In this document: positions 1 to 11,615 of the stretch, one piece after another
How the letters are laid out: each line of letters starts with the position of its first letter
How positions within the stretch are numbered: position 1 is the first letter of the stretch
DNA from: Albula goreensis
Lineage: Eukaryota > Chordata > Actinopteri > Albuliformes > Albulidae
Direction: 5' to 3'
NCBI GenBank assembly: GCA_022829145.1
Contig: CM040742.1
Span: 13,372,131-13,436,130, forward strand
Length of the DNA: 64,000 nucleotides
Program-made: the position numbers and the translations under genes
The notes under the pieces: model-generated
Database searches by the model: none
Told to the model about the DNA's origin: nothing
What the model saw: only the letters and a program-made list of their open reading frames with translations

Positions 1-60
1 CACATTAAAAAAGGAGGAAAAAATAAAATAAAATAAACCAAGGAAAGAAAAAGACTTTTT

Positions 61-160
61 TGGGTGGGGGGGGCGGTGGAGGGCGAAGCGAGGAGAGAGA
101 GGGAGGGGTTTTTGGGGGGTGGGGTGGGATGGAGAAGGGGGTGGTGGTGGGGTTGTTTTC
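61..160 (+). repeat. G-rich low-complexity tract
   Basis: Repeated runs of three to eight G (GGGTGGGGGGGGCGG, GGGGGGTGGGGTGGG, GGGGGTGGTGGTGGGG) make this stretch compatible with G-quadruplex formation. Apparent Gly-rich open frames here are composition artefacts. Confidence 0.7.
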
Positions 161-698
161 ATTCACATTTTCCACTGAGTCAGTCGCGAGCCAGAGGAGA
201 GGATGGAGCCACTGCCCAGAGCCCTGCTCTGTGCAGGCACTGTGCCAGGACCTCGCTTCAGCTTCAGCCTCAGGTCTCTCGGCTCTCTGCCTGACAACCC
301 CCCCCCCACCATTCCCCCTTTTTTGTGCAGCTAAAACACAGTATTAAGAAACACTGTGGAGAAAAAGAGGGAGGAAGGAGAGAGAGAGCTCATCCCTGTG
401 TCTCCTTGGTGAATCTGCACTTCACCAAGGAGTCCATCTCTGTCCTGCCTGGCACACCGTTTGTCTCCTGGATGGGGGCAATGCCTCTTTACATAAATGA
501 TTATGTAATACCTGCCAGCAAGAGGGGCAACGCCTTCATTGTTTTCGGCCGGCTTATAAAACCCCCTTCTTGCTGGACTGGTTTCTCTCTCTCCGTTTAA
601 ACTCCTGCCTTTTACATTGTTTTTTTTTTTTTTTTTTTTTGGGGGTGGGACTACAGCAAAACATGCTGTTATACAAGGGCCAAGGGCACCGTTTATGC

Positions 699-970
699 TC
701 TGTGTGTGTGTGTGTGTGTGTGTGAGTGTGTGCACTTGCGTATGTGGGTGCTTCTGCATGCATTCCTGTGTATACACTTGCAGAAGTGTATTCCTATGTG
801 TGTGTGCATGCATTCCTGTGTGTGTGTGTGTGTGTGTGAGAACGTGTGTTTCTGTGCGCTGGTACTGCTTGAACGTGTATGTGCTGAAAAGTGTGTGTGT
901 CTGTGTCAGTGCTTCTGCATGAGTAGGTCTGAGTGTATGTGTGCACCTGACAGTGTGTGTGTGTGTAAGT
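699..970 (+). repeat. Interrupted (GT)n microsatellite region
   Basis: Pure GT blocks at about 699-724, 817-838, 889-902 and 951-966, joined by GT-rich sequence with a duplicated CATGCATTCCTGTGTG segment (around 757 and 808). Open frames of alternating Cys-Val are artefacts. Confidence 0.9.
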
Positions 971-2807
971 CAGCCTGTTTGTATGAGTAAGAGCCTTTGG
1001 TGCGCCGGTGTCCGCGAGCGTGTATGCGTGTGAATAAGTGTCAGCTCGTGTGTGGGAGTTGTTTGAGAAGGCCGCTTGATGGATGAGAAGGGGAAGATGC
1101 TAGATGCTCTAGGATAGCTACCGCTGCCACACACCCGTCAGAGAATGAGCCACACAGCCTGTCACAAACTAGACCTACTGTAACAGTTTCACACCGAGCA
1201 GAAGATGCAGCAAGAGCTCCACATAAAATACAAAAGTCCTTGCAGCGCTGATTGTAGGGATAGCATAACGCTGAGCTCCAGTGAGCCAAGCACACTGTCA
1301 GAAATATGCCCGGTTACGGACGGTACTGAGACTGAGAAAAAAATTTGCCTAAAACCACAGCCGATGATTTAAACATTCCAGGTTTTTTGGGGTCTGTTAT
1401 CCAACATGTATTTATACAGGAAATTCATTCAGATATTCAAACCCTGAGTCAACGTCGGGAAGGCTGGGAGGAACGCCACTACAACGTTGTAACTTGTCTT
1501 GTGGAGTTCGCTTTTAACCTCTCTCACTGAAGCTAAGCACTTTAACATGGTCTTTGTTAAAGCGCCCATCAAAACCCTTACCAGACTTATCCACCAGTAT
1601 CTGAAATCTCAATGGACAGGAAAAGAGGTGCGGCAATATTATGCAATGTGTGAAAAACACAGATATGATGAACGGCTTCAGGCGCGATCCTGATTGGCTA
1701 CTTTAATCAATCCATGGATTCTCAAGCGGCAAGCGTGTCTACAAGTTGCGTAGCTACAATCAAAATAATGAAAACATTCAGTAAAGCTAAATCAGGCTAA
1801 ATCCTCCAAACTTCATGCCAGTGTAAATAAAGAAACCATGGCTAAACTCCAGTATGAACTCTGATGTTTGATAATGGTTTATCTTATCATGAAAATTAAT
1901 CTCAGGATGAAAATTTAAGGTAAGAAAACATGAGCAAGATCTAGCAGAAGTTCTGCTGACCCCCCTCGGTGTGCGCAACCCAGTCTCCCAATCATCTATT
2001 TCAACATCGCCACTCCCCATCAATTCCCCCAGCTGAAAGATAACATCAGGCCCCAACATTACCGGCAACTTCCTGTCTGGAGCATCGTGTACCGTCAGGC
2101 CACGCCACAGACCGTTAATTCCCCACGGTGTGCTCGTCACTCATTTCCAGGAAGCCATAAACAACCAGCTCCACTAACCAATTAGCTGTCTGGGTATTGA
2201 TTTATAGAATCTAACGGAAAAAAAAAAATGCACAGCCTGTGCGTTTGCTGGAGGAACTTTATGATGTCATTGTGGATTGCCGTTGACAGGGATAAAGGGA
2301 CGGGACTGCAGTCAATTAATCATTTACTGTTTGGTGGTGCAGAGTATCGGGAAGCATAACGAATAAACCGTGAGGGGAAACCAGACCCTTAAAACGTAGT
2401 GATGTCAAGTGGATCAGTTATCTAGAACTATGGATGGAAATTTATAGGATAAATGGGAACTGTGATTTTTTTTCTTCTCCACATCATTTAAGCTGGTAGT
2501 GTGAAAACTACGCTTGGCATGAAAAATATACATCGATCATGAATATTAATCTTTAATGGCCTGGAAAACAATGGGCTGACTGGTGTCGTTCTTGGCAGAT
2601 CGAGGGTGCCTTTTGTGAGTGTTTTTGGATGAAATATCCAGCGATCTGCTATAAGCTGTCCTTCTTAATTGTGAACACTTTAACAAGTGCCGGGATCCCA
2701 GAGGCTTGGAGGCGAGAAACTGTGGTGCGGGCTGCATGTCAACATGCCGCGATCACACTGATCGGCCACCAAGCGTCACAGAGAGAGGGAAAGGGAGGTT
2801 TCTCAGG

Positions 2808-3000
2808 CACACACACACGCACGCGCGCTCTCTGTCATACACATACACGCACACACGTGAGCACATGCAAACAGTAAACACATACGCGTGCACACACGGG
2901 CTTAACACATGCACAATAACTAAACAGACATAAGAACAAGCACATCCACAGAGCACACATGTACAGGTACCCACCAACCCACGCATGCACACGCACACAC
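2808..3000 (+). repeat. Degenerate (CA)n microsatellite region
   Basis: CA-rich dinucleotide sequence with ACACACACGCACGCGCGC at its left end, then interrupted CACA/CATG sequence. Not coding. Confidence 0.85.
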
Positions 3001-3219
3001 AAAGCCCTAATCCTGTACATTTGGGTAACTTGGCTGTGTGGGCTGGACTGAAACCTCAGAGAGCTGCCCACAGGGGGACTTCTAGTCAGATGTCCCCCCT
3101 GAGAAGGGAAGTGTGAATTCACTCCCGTCATCGACCTGGCTTCAGCACTGCCACAGAGGGTAGCTGTATGACCAGTGCAACATGCGATTTCTCAATCTGC
3201 CTAACGTCACTATTTGGGT

Positions 3220-3485
3220 CACTGTATTAACCTTTTCTCTTTCACAGTGGAGTGTTAATGTACCCAGTCAGCATCTAAGTACTGTATTAACCCTCTATCA
3301 CACAATTCAGTGTTAATGTACTGCACAGTTACTGTGCATATACTACTAAATTGTTCTGCACACACAGTGCAGTGGTAAAGTATTGTACAGTCCTCATGTA
3401 AATACTACATTATTACTCTCTCAGAGTGCAGTGTTAATGTACTGTAGTACATAGTCACTGTCTATTAACCCTCTCACACTGGGGC
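3220..3485 (+). repeat. Approximately 60-bp tandem repeat, four diverged copies
   Basis: The motif GTGTTAATGTAC recurs at 3253, 3310, 3372 (as GTGGTAAAGTAT) and 3431, spacing 57, 62 and 59. Each copy is preceded by TATTAACCCTCT-like sequence. Flanking sequence is also duplicated: CATGCGATTTCTCAATCTGC at 3181 and CATGTGATTTCTCTATCTGC at 3488. Confidence 0.75.
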
Positions 3486-3959
3486 GGCATGTGATTTCTC
3501 TATCTGCTGGGCACTTTTGCAAAAACGGCAGCCAATCTGGAGGAGACCAGTCGCAGGCGGAAAATGTTATCTGCTGACATTTAAACGAGATTACAGGTTC
3601 TCTTCATCTGTTCCGTTTAGTTTACAGAACAATGATATACACAGCCGAGCCGTTCGCCTGTTTTCTTTTTCTCCTTTATCACCGTTCACCACGTTGGAAA
3701 CAAAATAGGAAGTGAAGTTTTCTGACCGGTGCCCATTGGATTAAAAACAACGCAGTTTCCTTCAGAGGACGGTGTGCTGTGCTGTACAAACACCCTGTCT
3801 TTCTGCCCCCCCCCCCTTTCCTCTCCAGCAGCTGTGATGGAGGGTGGGCATCCCACTGAGCGAACACCTGGTCTGTGTTTCAATTCAGGTCGGCCCAGGC
3901 TGCCCAGGAAGTCTCTGCCTCTTCCTTCGTCCCTCTGCCGTCTGCACCACTTCCAGGAA

Positions 3960-4440
3960 CCCGTTGCTAATAGCGGGCTAATATGTCTAGGTCACTAGGC
4001 CCGTTGCTAAGAGTAAAATCCATTAGAGCGGCTGGGTTCACTAGGTTCGGTGCCAAGAGCAGAATCAGATTGGGTTGCGAGGCCCAGTATCAAGAGCAGA
4101 ACTCATTTGGGTCACCAAGCCCTACACTAAGAGTAGAATTTGTTTGGGTTGCTACGCCCAGTACTAACAGCAGAATTGATTTGAAATGCTAGGCCCCGTA
4201 CTAAGAGCAAAATCCACTAGGGTGGCTTGGTCCAGTTCCAAGAGCAGAAATGTTTTGGGTCGTCGAGCCCAGTACGAACAGCAAAATTTGTTTGGGTCTG
4301 AGCTGGTAGGCCTGACAGTAAGACTGGGATTCATCTGGGTCTATAGGCCCTGTGCTAAGAACAGAATCCTTTCTAGATCTCTAGGCCCAGTCGTAAGCGC
4401 AGAATCTGTCTGGTTCTCCGGGTCTGGAGCCATCATTGTG
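3960..4440 (+). repeat. 37-bp minisatellite, about 12 copies
   Basis: The unit contains CTAGGCCCAGTACTAAGAGC followed by AGAATC and TTTGGGTTG. Unit starts at 4041, 4078, 4115, 4152, 4189, 4226, 4263, 4306, 4343, 4381 and about 4416 are 37 apart, apart from one 43-bp unit, one 38-bp and one 36-bp unit; an older 46-bp unit begins at 3995. Copies differ at several positions. Two open frames cross the array but only because the repeat lacks stops; 37 is not a multiple of three. Confidence 0.88.
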
Positions 4441-4589
4441 TGCGTGTTGTTCTGCTGCCTTCTCTCTGGATGGGGGAAGGTGTTTTTGTTTACCGCCTCC
4501 CTTGTGCCTCGTCTGTCATCAGGCACTAAACACAGCGGGGGAATGAGGTCATCCAAAACAGGGTCTGCAGACAATGCAGCAGAACAGCC

Positions 4590-4985
4590 CGCAGAAAAGA
4601 GTGAGGGAGGGAGGGAGGGAACACTGAGGGGGAGAAAGAAAGAGAATGATATAATATAAGCAAGAGAGAGAAAATACAGAGGAAGGAGGACAGAGAGAGA
4701 GAGGGAAGGAGAGGGATAGAGAGAAAGATGCTGAAAAGGAGAGACAGGACAATACTGGTAAGAGCAGTGACAAAGAGATGGATAAGAAGGACTGACATGA
4801 ACGGAGGGACAGGAGGAGGAGAAGCAAATAGAACGATATGGGAAATAGGAAGAAAGAGTACAAGAAGGACAGAGAACGCAAGAGAGTGAAAGAGAGACAG
4901 AAAAAGAGGAGAACAGAGGGAGGGGGAAAGCAAGTAAGAGCAGAGAAAAAGTCAGAGTCAGGCCAAAGGGGGGGGGGAGTGGAGG
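4590..4985 (+). repeat. Polypurine (GA-rich) tract
   Basis: Nearly unbroken purines for almost 400 bases, with GAGGGAGGGAGGGAGGGAAC at the left end, GAGAGAGAGGGAAGGAGAGG in the middle and a run of nine G near 4970. Long minus-strand Ser/Leu/Phe-rich open frames over it are artefacts. Confidence 0.85.
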
Positions 4986-7539
4986 GGGCGGGGGAGGAGG
5001 TCAAGAGCTTAAAAACGCAGACGTGCGAGCCAAGCGGCAGCCCGGGGCAGCGTGTCAGCCAGAGAGACCCAAAGCCTGTGTCTGCTCTGTTGCTCAGCAC
5101 TTCCCACTCCTGCACACTCTCTCTCTCTGAGCCCAGCCCAGGGAGGCAGAGCCAGGAGCCGCGCTTAGAAATACGCCACGCCGTACAACAGTGGCCTCTG
5201 ATTAACGCGGGGTGGACAGTGGCAGCGGCTGCGTTCGGTGATAGCCGCGCATACTCGCCCCACACCCTCCCTCCTCCCCTGGCTTAATCGGCGAGAGATG
5301 CAAGAGGTGGAACGGACGTCAGTGGTGGGCGGGAGATGTCACTCAGCAGAACGAGGTGGGAAGGGGCTGAGTCACGCCGCTGCAGCCCCAGGCTCTCTAC
5401 AGCATCAGAGGGAAGGGAAGCGAGCAGCAAATGAGAGAGAGAAAAGGCCAGGAGGCAGGAGATGGGTAGGCCTTCCAATTTTAAGAGCCTGCCCACCCAG
5501 TGACATGACCCTTAGAAGACCCACTCAAAAGCTTTGAGGCCTGAGCATCACAGACACAACAAATAGCCAATTCATTAAAGCAGACAAAACAGAACCATAA
5601 AAACAAACAGTGTTTATCAGCAACACATAAACAATGCAATTCGCAATTAAACTGAAATTTTGAGAGAGATAAAGGAATCCGATGAGAAAAAAAAAATCAA
5701 GGGTATCTTGTAACAAATACATTGCCTCAAGTGATGAATTATGTCAGGTATCTTAAATTTTTCACATAAGATTACCCATGCAGTTTTTACATTATTTTGT
5801 AGTACTTATATGAAGATGTATCCAGTTCTATGTTGTAGAATATCAGCAATAAAATGTATGGCCTAGCACCCGCCAAACTTACTTCCTAATTTTACTCAAA
5901 GAATTATTTATGAATTGGGTGTGACATACAGCTAAGAAACATAAGGATGAGTTAATTGGGCCATCATGCCTCTTCCCTGTGCAGGTAAGGACACACCTGT
6001 GCACACATTGCCGGTATTCTCACCAGCCAGGTACACAGGCTCCTGCACACCTGGCCTCTGAGTGAGAGTGCTGCAGAACTCCAGGTGTGACCCACACTTC
6101 CTTGAGAAAGTATTGAAAACGTCAGGCTCACCTTGAAACGTCAGGCTTACCTTGTAAAAACTGCTAATGAAACTCAGTAATCCTGTTTACCGTTTCTTCA
6201 ACTGCTTCCTGCTTCTCTCTCTGACAAAACACATACTATATGAACAAACAGGCCCAGGTAGGCTGAGGATGACCAAGTGCCTGGGAGTAGCCAGTGACCA
6301 ATGGCCAGCCCACATTTAGAAACGCCATGGCAACAAAGCAGTTCTCTCACTGACATACCAGCAGCTATGCATGAGGACAGGGGAAGAGGAGAGCAGGGAA
6401 GGAGCAGGTACACAGATGGGTGTCAATCGGAAAGCTCACAGACACCCCAGCTGTTCCTCTGCTCCAGTGCCACATGGGGCTTTGATCTGATATGCCACTC
6501 ACACAGGCATGCCCCTCCCAATGCACCCAGAGCTGGGTTGGGGGCAGAAGGGGTTGTTTGTTTAACGGTTGGGAAAAATTTATAAACAGGCCTATGTGAC
6601 TGCTATGACTGAAACATGGATATAAACCCTTGGTTGCAGGTTAAGTTAAGATAAAGCCCCTTGGTAATCCCCTTAGTGCATGTATGTGAGTGTATATGTG
6701 CGCATATGTGCATGTCCATCCATCCATTAAGTCAAGTTCCTCCATTCAACCTCTGCACATGAAGCAACAGACACAGATACCCACAGTGCCACACTCTTAT
6801 TCTGTCAATTCTCTATTTAACCAGATACACTGAGCTATTAGCACCACAAACACAGGGTGTTCATTATACCCGAGCTTGCTTGCAAGGACTTTCTACCCCT
6901 CACTGACCCAACAAAGCTGATACACAATACCCCCCAGGAGACTTAGCAGGCGCTCTGCTTATACAGTAAACTAATTTCTCTAAATCGCCCATGTAGGCTC
7001 TGCAGAGGGTTGCAAACTCTTCAGCTTCATCTCTTCCCTTAAGCAGGTGCAGGTACTCTCCTGCCTTCCCTCTTGTCCCTCGAGTCTTTACATAAGGGAT
7101 TACCAATGCATTTTAAAGGTATAAAGTGGAGATATAGATTGGCCCATTATGTTTGGACAACAGTTGAAGGAAAAAAAAAAAAAACGAGCTCTTGCACTCC
7201 TTCAGTCGCACTGGCTCTGTTGTATTCCCATGCCCATGAAGCATTACTGCTCTATGCACAAACTGCCACGGTAAAGACAAAGCAAAAGCACTAGGAGGAC
7301 AGAGGATGGAATCTTGACTCAGAGGCGCTTCCTAATTGCTGGAGTTTTGGCATGGGTTTGCCTGTGTCCATTGCCAGTAGAAGTACACCCTGGCATTAGT
7401 GAAGATTCCGATATACGGACAAGGAGATAGTTCCTACTGAAGGTGAGACTTGATGGATGGAGAGATAACTGATGCCACAACCACATGTCCACACAGCCAG
7501 GATGAATCTAAATAAGGCACAGGTAAAGAATTCTTTCAC

Positions 7540-7829
7540 CCTGCCCAAACAGACATCAACAATGAACTGTGTTGGGTCACTCGTGTGCCTCCAATATTTT
7601 TTTTTTTCTTCGTCTTTGAGTTTGACATGCATAATCAGTGTTTGTTGAAGACTTGTGGAAATTTTGACCAGCGCTGTTCTGATCTCAGACAAGACCGCAA
7701 CAAACTCTGACACTATGTCTTCCGTTTCCATAACTACCAGATATATTTCGCCGTCAACTCCACAGAAACTGGCCACTTGTGTAGGACATTCGCTAGAGTC
7801 TGTGGAATCTGCCCTCTGTGGCCAGTTTC
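7540..7829 (-). CDS. Exon-like open segment of unknown identity within a jade2 intron
   Basis: I do not recognise this sequence. The minus-strand frame is open from 7863 to 7396. Inside it, a plausible acceptor (CCGCACCCTCTTACAG) ends at 7830 and a plausible donor (AGG|GTGAAA) begins at 7539, enclosing 290 nt that read NWPQRADSTDSSECPTQVAS, then METEDIVSEFVAVLSEIRTA and ISTSLQQTLIMHVKLKDEEK. The composition is protein-like (mixed hydrophobic/charged, amphipathic helix pattern around VSEFVAVLSEIRTALVKIST) and is not low complexity. It does not match the JADE PHD region. It could be a lineage-specific exon, a nested gene or chance. Confidence 0.25.
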
Positions 7830-8603
7830 CTGTAAGAGGGTGCGGGTATGGACAATGCCCCACCCCCCCAACTTTTTTTTTTTTTTTTTTATAACTACTG
7901 CAGCCGAAGTCAGTCTAAATAAAACTGGGAAAAGCAAATTCTGTCTACTAGGACCTGACTGTGATGCACAGGTAAGACCAGATATGGCAAAGGTGCAGCT
8001 AAAACGTGAAATAGGTAACGAATTTAACGAATTTAGCCCAATCCTAAAAAAAAAAAAAAAAAAAAGATCTGAATAACGATTGCTATACTGACATGCATAT
8101 TGATATAACTGTAAAGGCTAGCATCCAATTATTATAGCGCATATCAGCTATTTATGAAAGCAAAGACAACTAAACGTTTGTTGGCACTACAGTATAATAC
8201 ACGGTTGTCATAGTTCAAGTTAATTCTCAAGATGATGAAAAAACCTCTGTTCGAACTGGAAAACAAAACTTCAAACACAAACCTCAGAGCTCTCAACTGT
8301 ATTATGTTTATTTCTGTCATATCCTTTAAGAAAAAAAAAAATCACAATCCAGACTTCCACAAAAACAAATAAAAACAAATGATGGCGATGGGAGCAGTCC
8401 ACAGAACACAAGAGGGTATGTTTGGGCTGAGGCTCAAACTTTACCATGAATGTCACAGATCGTTCAGTGAAACTGATGAATGTTGCAATTCAAACTTGAC
8501 CAATTGACCGACATATGCACAGAATTTCAGTTTTCATTTGCTTTATTTCATTCAACAACTGCTTTATTGTTGGTTGTAAAAATGTCTGGAGGGAAAAAAT
8601 ATA

Positions 8604-8930
8604 TTAGAGAAAAGTGACACCATGCCCTATTGGCTGGAAGTCATTGGCTAAGTCGATGTGATTATTTGTCGGGTGTCTACCCAGAGGAGCACAGCTCAAC
8701 TTGTGAATTTCTGTCAGCCAGACACACTGAAGTGGCAATCCTGTACGAGGAACTCCTGCTAAATACTCAAAGGGAACATTCCTTGACAGTGGCGGGTTGA
8801 TGTTTTCTGTACCGCTTGTAAAATCCCAATAGATTACAAGTAAAAGGAGAGCTGCAGCAAAACATCTAGGAAGCTCTTTGCTTAGAAACACTTGCCAGTC
8901 GGGTGGAGCAATATCTTTCGGTGACAACCT
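8604..8930 (-). other. Open segment with hydrophobic stretch, unassigned
   Basis: Minus-strand frame with an acceptor-like AACAGGTTTTCAG just upstream (about 8929-8941). It includes LPRCFAAALLLLVIYWDFTS, a hydrophobic segment resembling a signal or membrane helix, then ENINPPLSRNVPFEYLAGVP and LPLQCVWLTEIHKLSCAPLG. It lies about 0.8 kb upstream (minus strand) of the exon-like segment at 7540-7829. No family recognised; chance is possible. Confidence 0.2.
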
Positions 8931-8969
8931 GAAAACCTGTTTGCTAAAAAGGAGAAAATTACTGACAAC

Positions 8970-10880
8970 TGCAATAAAATCACAAAAGTGTGTGACAGGT
9001 ATTTGGATATCATTGCCATGCAGCCACTTCTCTTTCTTGACAGGCTGTAGATGATTTGATTTTAACTAGGCTAAACATCTCGACCATGCATCACTAAATC
9101 CGTTTGACTGCATTCCTATATTTGAATGCAGGCACTGAGACGTTTATAGGAGCGACCGTGATGTGTTTACACTGAAAGACTTTTTTGTTTTGGAGACGTT
9201 CATGCCACGGGTGTACGTCATCTAATCTTATTGACTAAAATGTCAGGATGAGCTAGCTGTTAATCCAAATGAAGAAAGTTAAAAATTTAAAAACATCCAC
9301 TGATAATTGACTGCACCCTGCCTTTAACTACACATACAGTAAACAGTAAAATCCTCAGGCTAAATTGGCAGTCCATCTTATTACATCTATATATATTTGG
9401 ATGTTTCCAGCAAGATTTACTCAAAGTACTTTAACAGTAAAGTACTGGATTCCTCTTTCTTACAAAGAAGTGGATTTGTAAAAATTAATGACTGTACATC
9501 CAGCAAATCCAGAAAAGATACCAAAAATTACAATTATGAAGCAAGTGGTTTCTTAAGCGACACATTAGTGTAACATTTACACTAAAAGATGCAGTTTTGT
9601 ACTTTGTACAGTACAGAAGTCCATCTTGTGTTCCAAAATGCTTATTTACATACAATACCCAGAAAGCATCTAGAAAAAGGTCTGTGTCATAATTCTTCAT
9701 ATTCTTGCAAAGTCAAAGCAATTTGAAGTCTTCGTAATTTGATGGCACTTATTCAAATACAGGCAAAGACCATAGCAGTGATGACGAAATGCATATTTGT
9801 TTGATAAATGTTCTACATAAACACAAGTATACTTGGTGATAAGATGACATAAGAATGGTTGGCAGTATACATACCAAGACCTTTGTAGAGCTACCAAACT
9901 CACAGATTGGTATAGTGTGAGTCTGTTTTGGAAGCCAACCTTCGACACGGGATCAGCCTTCTTTTGTTGTAAAAATATGGCAATAATTACAGGTTGCAAG
10001 TTGTTGCTACGTAGCTAAGTACCACTTGCAATGTTCATCTTTAAGCTGCGTGTAAACTTAACTTCAAGAACGCATTCTGAGGAGTGGCATCGTTTACATT
10101 CCTTGTCCAGAAATACATACATGCTTTCAAGTTTAGGCTTTTTATCTCGAAGCAGATCTAAGGAACTTTTACTCTTTTATGATTTGTGGTTCTGAAAATT
10201 ACAGCTTTAAAAACTTCTAAAAACGTCTGCAGGTACAAGTTCTCTTTACATTCTTCAATGTTTATTATGGTATAAGCTAATGGTACGAGAATGATGCAGG
10301 TCAGCCCCCACATCTCCATTACCCCAATAATCACACATTTGTTTGTTCTTAATGACTGTTTTACAATGTTGCATTTTCAGGACTAGCTCAAGCTAACTGC
10401 ACATCTCTATGAGGAACTCAGCTGAAAAGGGGACTCGGATGAAAACTGCAAGCTCATTGGCTGTTGAAAGGTCTGCTCTGTGAGGTCACAGCCAGTACAT
10501 GGCACCGTTCTGGAATGCCCACTAGGATGTCCGCTACCCCAAGCACAGTTCCCAAGGCCACTGCTCAGGCCTTTATCTCTTTGCAGCAGTCAGGCAGCGT
10601 GTGTGATCTTTGAGCTACTCCTCTCCTCTCTCTCGGACTTAAGCTTTTTACATGGTTCAGAAACCATCCACTTTTGGCCCGTAAGGAGCTTGAGCGATGA
10701 GGTTTCCAATTTACTGCACTGGAAAATTAAGCCGTGTCAAGCCTTTTTTCATATATATTTTTTTAATCATTTCATACATGTAATTATTTTTTTCTCCCTA
10801 CATTTCAAGGGGACTTAGGCTAAAGAGCGTGTGCCAATTCGTCATTCTCTGTCTGCTGAATGGGCCTGTTATGCAATAGC
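8970..10880. other. AT-rich intronic DNA without recognised genes
   Basis: No convincing exon, repeat family or RNA gene seen. Several short open frames on both strands have AT-rich UTR-like composition. Confidence 0.5.
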
Positions 10881-11435
10881 TAATTACTTCCAGTTGGCCC
10901 AGGGAGTAGTTTGTCTTCCCCGCTTGCACAGTGCGGTTATCTCATGAAGACGGGATGGGGAGAGAGCAGCGGACAGAGGAGGAGGAGGAGGCGGCGGCAC
11001 AATGCAGGTTCGCTGCAACAAAACTGCCTCACCGTTTGTCTCCGTGCATGCCCAACGGCGGCCAAGTTTTGCTGTATCCGCCATGTCGCAGTGGCACAAG
11101 CACTATGAACCCACCGCCACCCCTTCAAAGCAGTGAAAAGAGTTACCTCCACAAAAAAAGGTACTAAAGATCAGTGTGTGCCAAAAACAGGCATGTGCAA
11201 TTTCATGAACTCTGTGATACACCAGTGATTGATTCAAAATCCCACCTCTCTGAGCCTCTGACTGAAACCACAGAGAGAAAGGCAGAAGAAGAGGAGGGAA
11301 AAAAAAATTCTTGCTGCCTTTGGAAAATGCGATTGGAAGCGGGCCCAATCGAATTTCTATTTTCCTCCTGTCGGTGCGCCCGGTGTGGCTGCAGGCCTGG
11401 GAGAAGGCAGGGTGCTGGCTGACCGAGGGAGGATG

Positions 11436-11437
<2 letters not shown>

Positions 11438-11467
<30 letters not shown>

Positions 11468-11564
11468 CTCTCTGAACATCCATTGGGGTGTCTTAGTACA
11501 TCTGTGTGTGAGAGTGTGTGTGCGCTTGCATGTCTCTCTAATTCTCTTTCTGTGTATCTTGCGA

Positions 11565-11614
<50 letters not shown>
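11438..11614 (+). repeat. (GT)n and (GT)n(GA)n microsatellites
   Basis: GT block at about 11438-11467 and a second GT block at about 11566-11595 followed by GA repeats to 11614. Long open frames on either strand over them are artefacts. Confidence 0.9.

Positions 11615-11615
<1 letters not shown>

Noticed and set aside
617..990. Cys-Val-rich open frames over GT repeats
   Set aside because: Pure (GT)n translation artefact, no conserved protein features.
3960..4440. CRISPR-like array
   Set aside because: Units are contiguous and diverged with no unique spacers, and the DNA is vertebrate.
3983..4659. Two plus-strand open frames over the minisatellite
   Set aside because: Explained by the 37-bp repeat lacking stops; the period is not a multiple of three, so no constant peptide repeat is encoded.
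4526..5265. Long minus-strand Ser/Leu/Phe-rich open frames (up to 238 codons)
   Set aside because: They lie on a polypurine tract whose pyrimidine complement lacks stop codons; composition is low complexity and no domain is visible.
10480..10818. 112-codon plus-strand open frame
   Set aside because: Composition drifts from Pro/Leu-rich to Phe/His/Ile-rich AT sequence, no domain and no splice context.
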